From Desulfitobacterium sp050251735 (GTDB lineage Bacteria > Bacillota > Desulfitobacteriia > Desulfitobacteriales > Desulfitobacteriaceae), in contig JBFWMF010000002.1 of assembly GCA_050251735.1 (NCBI GenBank), forward strand, positions 62,001 to 126,000: a stretch of DNA of 64,000 nucleotides. Reading direction: 5' to 3'. Below, in pieces: positions 60,133 through 64,000 of the stretch. The notes beneath the pieces were generated by a model. It saw nothing but the letters and a program-made list of their open reading frames with translations. It made no database searches and was not told the DNA's origin. The translations under genes were made by a program, and so were the position numbers. Every line of letters starts with the position of its first letter. Within the stretch, counting starts at the first letter, position 1.

Positions 60133-60891
60133 TTGGAGCTTAAACCGATTAAGACACGCAAGATATACGAAGAAATTGTTGATCAGATTCGTGATTTGGT
60201 AGCTCGTGGAGATCTTAAGCCGGGTGATCGACTACCTTCGGAACGAGATTTAGTGGAGCGTTTACAAGTCAGCCGCGCATCCATTCGTGAGGCTCTTAGT
60301 GCTTTAGAGCTGATGGGATTGCTCGAGGTGCGCAGTGGAGAGGGGACTTTTGTCCGCAAATTGCGTTCTGAATCTGTAGTTGCTCCGTTAGCTTGGATGC
60401 TCACAATGGAAAAGGGAACAATAATCGAATTGCTGGAAACTCGTAAGATTCTCGAGGTTCAAGCTGTTGGAATTGCTGCCGAGCGCGCGGAAGTTGAGGA
60501 TATAAGAGAACTTTCAGCAGCTTTAGATGAATTGCGAGCCGATTTGAGTTTGCCGACTTCAGATGGATCTTCTGACCATCGCTTTCATTATGCAATTACT
60601 CGAGCTACGAAGAATAAGATCATGATTCGACTTATGGATACAATCTCTGATCTTATGAAGTATATGCTCAAAACAAGTCGCTCCAAGTTGTATGAAGGAA
60701 AGTATACCCCTGCTCTGCTTTTCCAAGAACATCAAAAGATCTTTGATGCTATTTTAGCTAAGGATGCTCGGGTGGCAAAAGACATAATGCTAGCTCATCT
60801 CAACGGAGTAGAGCAAGAGGTCTTAAAAGGTTTTGATGAGTACAATAATTCTATAATTCAAGCAAAGGAAAATCTGGTTTTCAAGAATTAA
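60133..60891 (+). CDS. FadR/GntR family (FCD) transcriptional regulator, copy 2
   Basis: A 252-residue paralogue of the regulator at 57681 with the same domain order: LKPIKTRKIYEEIVDQIRDL, GDLKPGDRLPSERDLVERL, SRASIREALSALELMGLLEV and an FCD domain with HRFHYAI, FQEHQKIF and LAHLNGVE. TTG 60133 matches the N-terminus of copy 1 and lies 8 nt behind TAGGAG; an ATG at 60106 is in frame but less suited. The two regulators probably arose by duplication and may bind similar operators. Confidence 0.87.
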   Translation: MELKPIKTRKIYEEIVDQIRDLVARGDLKPGDRLPSERDLVERLQVSRASIREALSALELMGLLEVRSGEGTFVRKLRSESVVAPLAWMLTMEKGTIIELLETRKILEVQAVGIAAERAEVEDIRELSAALDELRADLSLPTSDGSSDHRFHYAITRATKNKIMIRLMDTISDLMKYMLKTSRSKLYEGKYTPALLFQEHQKIFDAILAKDARVAKDIMLAHLNGVEQEVLKGFDEYNNSIIQAKENLVFKN

Positions 60892-61098
60892 TTTAAGAAT
60901 CGAATAAAATTCGAGCAAAGGCGCTGAAAGATGTGCAAACGTTAGCGAGCCATAATGAAGAGGAAGAATAGGGCATATAAGTGTGAGCTGCCCCTGTCCT
61001 TCCTTTTCTTTATGAAAAAGTTTATACTTAATAGCATGAAGTAAAGTTCAAATGATATTATTGTGCAATAGATTATGCGGATCAAAGAGGTGTAAACA

Positions 61099-62142
61099 AT
61101 GCTAAACACATGCCAAATGGTGTATCATCATAAGAATTGTTTAAATACAAAAAGACCCTATGCCAAGCCTTGTCGCTTATGTGTTGATGCCTGTCCTCAT
61201 CAAGCTATATCCGAGTATCGAGAAATCGATACCAAAAGATGTACGGAATGTGGAGTTTGTATGGCTGTCTGTCCCAGTGATGGATTTGTAGATCGATATG
61301 TTGACCTCCTCCATCAATATATCGAGGGAACCGACGGAGATATTATTTTAAATTGTCCGCAAGCTGCGAGCTTAGGATTTGAGATATCTTGTCTAGGAAT
61401 TATTGATCATGATTTGTGGCTTACCTTAATTGATCTGGCTAGAGAAAAAAAGATAACAATTCATACGGGTAAATGTACAGAATGTCCCGATAAGAAGGCT
61501 TGCGCCATAAGTGTTAAAACATTTAAAGAGATTCACGAGAGTTGGCCGAATCATCCTCCAGTGATGATCAAAGTCAGTCCTGACCAGCAGGTTGAGGATG
61601 AATCCGCATCATCGGATGTAAGGAAAACAGTCCTTCCCAAAATAGAATCAGCAGAGAAAAAAGGATGGAGAAAAAAAGGATGGGAGAAACTTGAAAACAT
61701 TTTGCCTGGACTGACAGCCGATGAAGCATATCCCATACCACGAACTCGAGAATTATTGGTCAGGCGGATGTCAGTAACGTCACAGGACAAAATTCCATTG
61801 CCTGCTTTACAAGTGAAGAAGGGTTGTACGAGCTGTGGAGTTTGTGTGGCTATCTGCCCTCAAGCTGCTCTCACTAAAAAAGAAGAGGGGGATGAACTTT
61901 CTCTAATCTATGAACCTTACAAATGTGTGCGATGTCAACGCTGCGTCAACATATGTAACCCTAAAGCGTTGGGTTTTGCTAAAAAGCTATTATCTCAGCG
62001 GCATTTCACGGGTAAGATTCTTCTCCACAAAGGTAGTCCTAAACATTGTGTTCGTTGTGGAAAGCAGGTGTTTGACAACTCTGAACCTCCCATGTGCATT
62101 GCGTGTGCTTCCTCTAAAAGTGATAGCATCTTTTCTTCATAA
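61099..62142 (+). CDS. Multi-cluster 4Fe-4S ferredoxin-type protein
   Basis: A 347-residue soluble iron-sulfur protein. Near the N-terminus are two cluster motifs, CRLCVDACPHQAI (about 28-40) and CTECGVCMAVCP (about 50-61). The middle has CTECPDKKAC. Near the C-terminus are two more motifs, CTSCGVCVAICPQAAL and CVRCQRCVNICNPKAL. It ends with a zinc-ribbon-like CVRCGKQVF...MCIAC. A lysine/tryptophan-rich linker lies near 195-215. It is probably an electron carrier or a subunit linked to the cytoplasmic membrane by partners; no partner is adjacent. The 207-nt gap before it holds only a weak GGGCA/TGCCC hairpin. Confidence 0.75.
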   Translation: MLNTCQMVYHHKNCLNTKRPYAKPCRLCVDACPHQAISEYREIDTKRCTECGVCMAVCPSDGFVDRYVDLLHQYIEGTDGDIILNCPQAASLGFEISCLGIIDHDLWLTLIDLAREKKITIHTGKCTECPDKKACAISVKTFKEIHESWPNHPPVMIKVSPDQQVEDESASSDVRKTVLPKIESAEKKGWRKKGWEKLENILPGLTADEAYPIPRTRELLVRRMSVTSQDKIPLPALQVKKGCTSCGVCVAICPQAALTKKEEGDELSLIYEPYKCVRCQRCVNICNPKALGFAKKLLSQRHFTGKILLHKGSPKHCVRCGKQVFDNSEPPMCIACASSKSDSIFSS

Positions 62143-62178
62143 TGTTTCTAAGAGAATCATGGGGTGGAGATTGCGTGC

Positions 62179-62541
62179 TCAAAACATAAAATAATGATAT
62201 AAGAGCTTACCATGATTAATACCTATCAAAACAATGTAAACTAGTAAGAAATCAGTGGCTATTCCTGCTGCAATTCCAGTTAATAATCTGCGTTTATTTG
62301 TGCTCTTCCATAAACCTAAATATTGAGCGCTCCCATCGATTCCTAGTGGAATAAGCAGAAGGACCAAAATACCGAGAGGTATATGACGGTATTTTATAGC
62401 AATTAATCCCCCAATAATATATCCGAATAATATTCCGGTACATCTTGCACAGATGGGAAATTGATGGCCTCTAAAAAAGAAGGACCTTTCGGGTAACTGG
62501 TGACATAGAAAGAAATAATTTAATATTTTTCCAACGTTCAT
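62179..62541 (-). CDS. DUF2085 family membrane protein
   Basis: A 120-residue membrane protein with the DUF2085 signature CHQLPERSFFFRGHQFPICARCTGI (about 13-37, cysteines and histidines probably metal-binding) and three hydrophobic segments (about 37-55, 58-75, 90-112). The GTG at 62550 is open in frame, but ATG 62541 lies 6-7 nt behind AGGTG. Function unknown. It runs in the same direction as the zinc-ribbon gene 42 nt upstream and may be co-transcribed. Confidence 0.78.
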   Translation of the reverse strand: MNVGKILNYFFLCHQLPERSFFFRGHQFPICARCTGILFGYIIGGLIAIKYRHIPLGILVLLLIPLGIDGSAQYLGLWKSTNKRRLLTGIAAGIATDFLLVYIVLIGINHGKLLYHYFMF

Positions 62542-62583
62542 GATAATCACCTAAACTACTACTTCTAAACTATTTTCCTATAA

Positions 62584-62964
62584 TCAAGAACCTGTAGCTG
62601 AACTGAGAGCTCCCCATATAAGGCCGATAGTATAAAGAACCATTCCGCCTGCAACCCCTAATATCGTCCAATTGCAAACTGACTTAGCACTTTCAGGCTT
62701 CTTTGTCCGCCAAACAAAAAATAGTATGATACCAACAATAGGCATACAAAACGAAAACGCTTTGGCTACTTTTGGCGTATCGTCCTTAACGGTAGGCCCG
62801 TGCTTAATAAGTCGTACTCCACATTCCTTACAAAACTCTTGTTCTGATTTAGTAGTCGCGCCACAGGCTTGACAATGCTTGGTTCCATAGAGGGGCCGTA
62901 CTCCACAATTTGGACAAACCTTAGTTTTTTTGCTAACTTCCGAACCGCATTTACGACAGAACAA
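62584..62964 (-). CDS. Double zinc-ribbon membrane protein
   Basis: A 126-residue protein with two or three zinc-ribbon units in the first 55 residues (FCRKCGSEV, CPNCGVRP, CQACGATT, CKECGVRL). A spacer follows, then two membrane helices (about 72-88 and 96-118). TTG start behind AAAGGGGATAG. Such small zinc-ribbon membrane proteins are widespread and uncharacterised. It may form a unit with the DUF2085 gene. Confidence 0.75.
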   Translation of the reverse strand: MFCRKCGSEVSKKTKVCPNCGVRPLYGTKHCQACGATTKSEQEFCKECGVRLIKHGPTVKDDTPKVAKAFSFCMPIVGIILFFVWRTKKPESAKSVCNWTILGVAGGMVLYTIGLIWGALSSATGS

Positions 62965-63161
62965 TCTTTCTATCCCCTTTCGAATAATTTAAAATCATCG
63001 CAAGATATTCTGCGTTACCTATAATATTCTTTGATTATACGTAAATTTTGATAAGATGTCCAAAATTATTATCTAGAAAATTAATAAGACACATCGTTTC
63101 ATTATCAGGTATCATTAATCCAAACGAATTGATTTAACTTTTTCGATTACCTTAACAGAAA

Positions 63162-63192
63162 AACACGGTTGACAACCGTGGTTTTTTACATT
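63162..63192. terminator. Bidirectional terminator
   Basis: AACACGGTT GACAACCGTG with T tracts on both strands. On the - strand it terminates the 63209 gene. The rest of the gap 62965-63161 is AT-rich and holds nothing I can name. Confidence 0.7.
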
Positions 63193-63208
63193 CTGACTAT
63201 AACCGGGC

Positions 63209-63517
63209 TTAATTGTTATGGTGATGATGACCGCATCCACAGCCCGGCCCATGAACATGTAGGGTAGGCGTGGGGCCTTTTTGATTTGCGGTCTTTTTTT
63301 TAACGGTTTCTCTCAGAAGTTGATCTGTTAAATGCTGAGTATGGGAAAGAGGCTGTTGTTGAATTTCTAAGGCGAGTTCAACGGTTTGGCGCAGGATTTC
63401 CTTGGGTACCCCTAAGGCTTTAGCGTCCGTCATAGCAGAACGTAGACTTGCTAGAGCATTTGTTGCAGCTGCTGCAGAGATTTTTATCAACAGTGTTGTT
63501 TTTTGATCTAACTCCAT
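63209..63517 (-). CDS. Small AhpD/CMD-like helical protein with His/Cys-rich tail
   Basis: A 102-residue protein. Residues 1-55 are helical and similar in layout to carboxymuconolactone decarboxylase/AhpD-type helices (AAAATNALASLRSAMTDAKALGVPKEI), but the CxxC redox pair is absent. The C-terminus is a metal-binding-like tail, LHVHGPGCGCGHHHHNN. AGGGGGGATCCGG precedes the ATG on the - strand. The tail could store or deliver nickel, zinc or another metal. Family call is tentative; the reading frame is well supported. Confidence 0.6.
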   Translation of the reverse strand: MELDQKTTLLIKISAAAATNALASLRSAMTDAKALGVPKEILRQTVELALEIQQQPLSHTQHLTDQLLRETVKKKTANQKGPTPTLHVHGPGCGCGHHHHNN

Positions 63518-63685
63518 CCGGATCCCCCCTAAATCTTATACTAAAGCTAATATAGCATAAGACACTTCTAATCTCAAAATTTGCCGGTATTCTTAATGCA
63601 ACACAAAGCTTGTAGTTGAGTTGATTTCTATTCTAGGAAAAGTTGTGCTAAAATTAGGATATTGCGATTAGAGGAAGGATGTAAA

Positions 63686-64000
63686 ATGAGCAAAGAACGC
63701 GTTATTGTAATCGGAGCAGGAGCAGCAGGCCTCATGGCTGCCGGACAAGCAGCTTTAGCAGGAGCCGAGGTTATACTATTGGAGAAGAAGGAACGTCCCG
63801 GGAGGAAAATTGCAATTTCGGGAAAGGGACGTTGTAATCTAACCAATGCTGAGAATGTGGTCGATTTTATTCAAAGCTATCCCGGCAATGGTCGTTTCCT
63901 CCACGGGATTTTACGAGAATTTGATAATATTAAACTTCGAGAGTTTTTCTCTCAATATGGTGTCGAGACTAAGGTTGAGCGGGGAGGGCGGGTTTTCCCT
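63686..64000 (+). CDS. HI0933/BaiN-family NAD(P)/FAD-dependent oxidoreductase, N-terminal part (runs off window)
   Basis: The first 105 residues of a flavoprotein: the FAD-binding VIVIGAGAAGLMAAGQAALAG (residues about 6-26 in outline), then LEKKERPGRKIAISGKGRCN and LTNAENV, which are diagnostic of the HI0933 family. GAGGAAGGATGTAAA precedes the ATG. The gene continues past the window end. The physiological substrate of most members is unknown. Confidence 0.88.
   Translation, partial: MSKERVIVIGAGAAGLMAAGQAALAGAEVILLEKKERPGRKIAISGKGRCNLTNAENVVDFIQSYPGNGRFLHGILREFDNIKLREFFSQYGVETKVERGGRVFP

Noticed and set aside
1..64000. CRISPR arrays, tRNA/rRNA genes, insertion sequences, prophage
   Set aside because: No regularly spaced repeats, no cloverleaf or rRNA sequences, and no transposase, integrase (other than XerD) or phage structural genes were seen.

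Overview
The window comes from a spore-forming, anaerobic, low-to-mid G+C Firmicute. The closest match I can suggest is a member of the Peptococcaceae / Desulfitobacteriaceae (Desulfitobacterium- or Desulfosporosinus-like). The evidence is the dense set of endospore genes (spoIVB, spo0A, spoIIM, dacF, sigF-spoIIAB-spoIIAA, spoVAC-AD-AE-AF, ytfJ, spmAB), the non-mevalonate isoprenoid genes, ferrous-iron uptake (feo), 2-hydroxyacyl-CoA-dehydratase-type proteins, tandem lactate permeases and ferredoxins. The taxon is an inference from gene content; no rRNA gene lies in the window. Almost all of it reads as ordinary chromosome. I see no prophage, IS element, CRISPR array, tRNA or rRNA.

Layout. 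1-11.6 kb: a housekeeping run on the + strand (fchA fragment, corA with a structured leader, xseAB, ispA, a PAP2-like membrane protein, dxs, tlyA, nadK, a methyltransferase, argR, recN). 11.8-19.9 kb: sporulation control (spoIVB, spo0A), a lone ABC-F ATPase on the - strand, then nudF, an EndoQ-like nuclease and spoIIM. 19.9-23.5 kb: an iron module (feoA, feoA, feoB, a small Cys-rich membrane protein and a DtxR-family repressor) with three copies of one dyad operator. 23.7-29 kb: yqzK, xerD and a nucleoside salvage run deoB-punA-pdp. 29.1-38.8 kb: dacF, the spoIIA operon (on the - strand here), spoVA, and three genes related to 2-hydroxyacyl-CoA dehydratases and their activator. 38.7-53.7 kb: a Tyr/Pro-rich protein, an LCP cell-wall ligase, a DHH-CBS-nucleotidyltransferase fusion, a site-2 protease, trpS, scpAB, ytfIJ, spmAB, two glycosyltransferases and rluB. 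53.8-61 kb: two lactate permeases, two FadR-type regulators and an NhaD-like antiporter. 61-64 kb: a multi-cluster ferredoxin, three small - strand genes and the start of an HI0933-type flavoprotein.

How the parts work together. Sporulation genes form a chain from Spo0A through SigF control to SpoIVB signalling and forespore SpoVA channels. Sigma-H, sigma-G-like and Spo0A-box sequences can be read directly upstream of spo0A, spoIIAA, spoVAC and ytfJ. The iron module looks self-contained: the repressor carries DtxR-type (iron) rather than MntR-type metal ligands, and the repeated operator lies inside the feo promoter and before feoB. The lactate/antiporter block looks like a carbon-source and pH or sodium module controlled by two paralogous FadR regulators. 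The points I would follow up first are the corA leader RNA, the feo operator set, the dehydratase-activase trio attached to spoVA, the reversed spoIIA operon and the permease/FadR/antiporter block.
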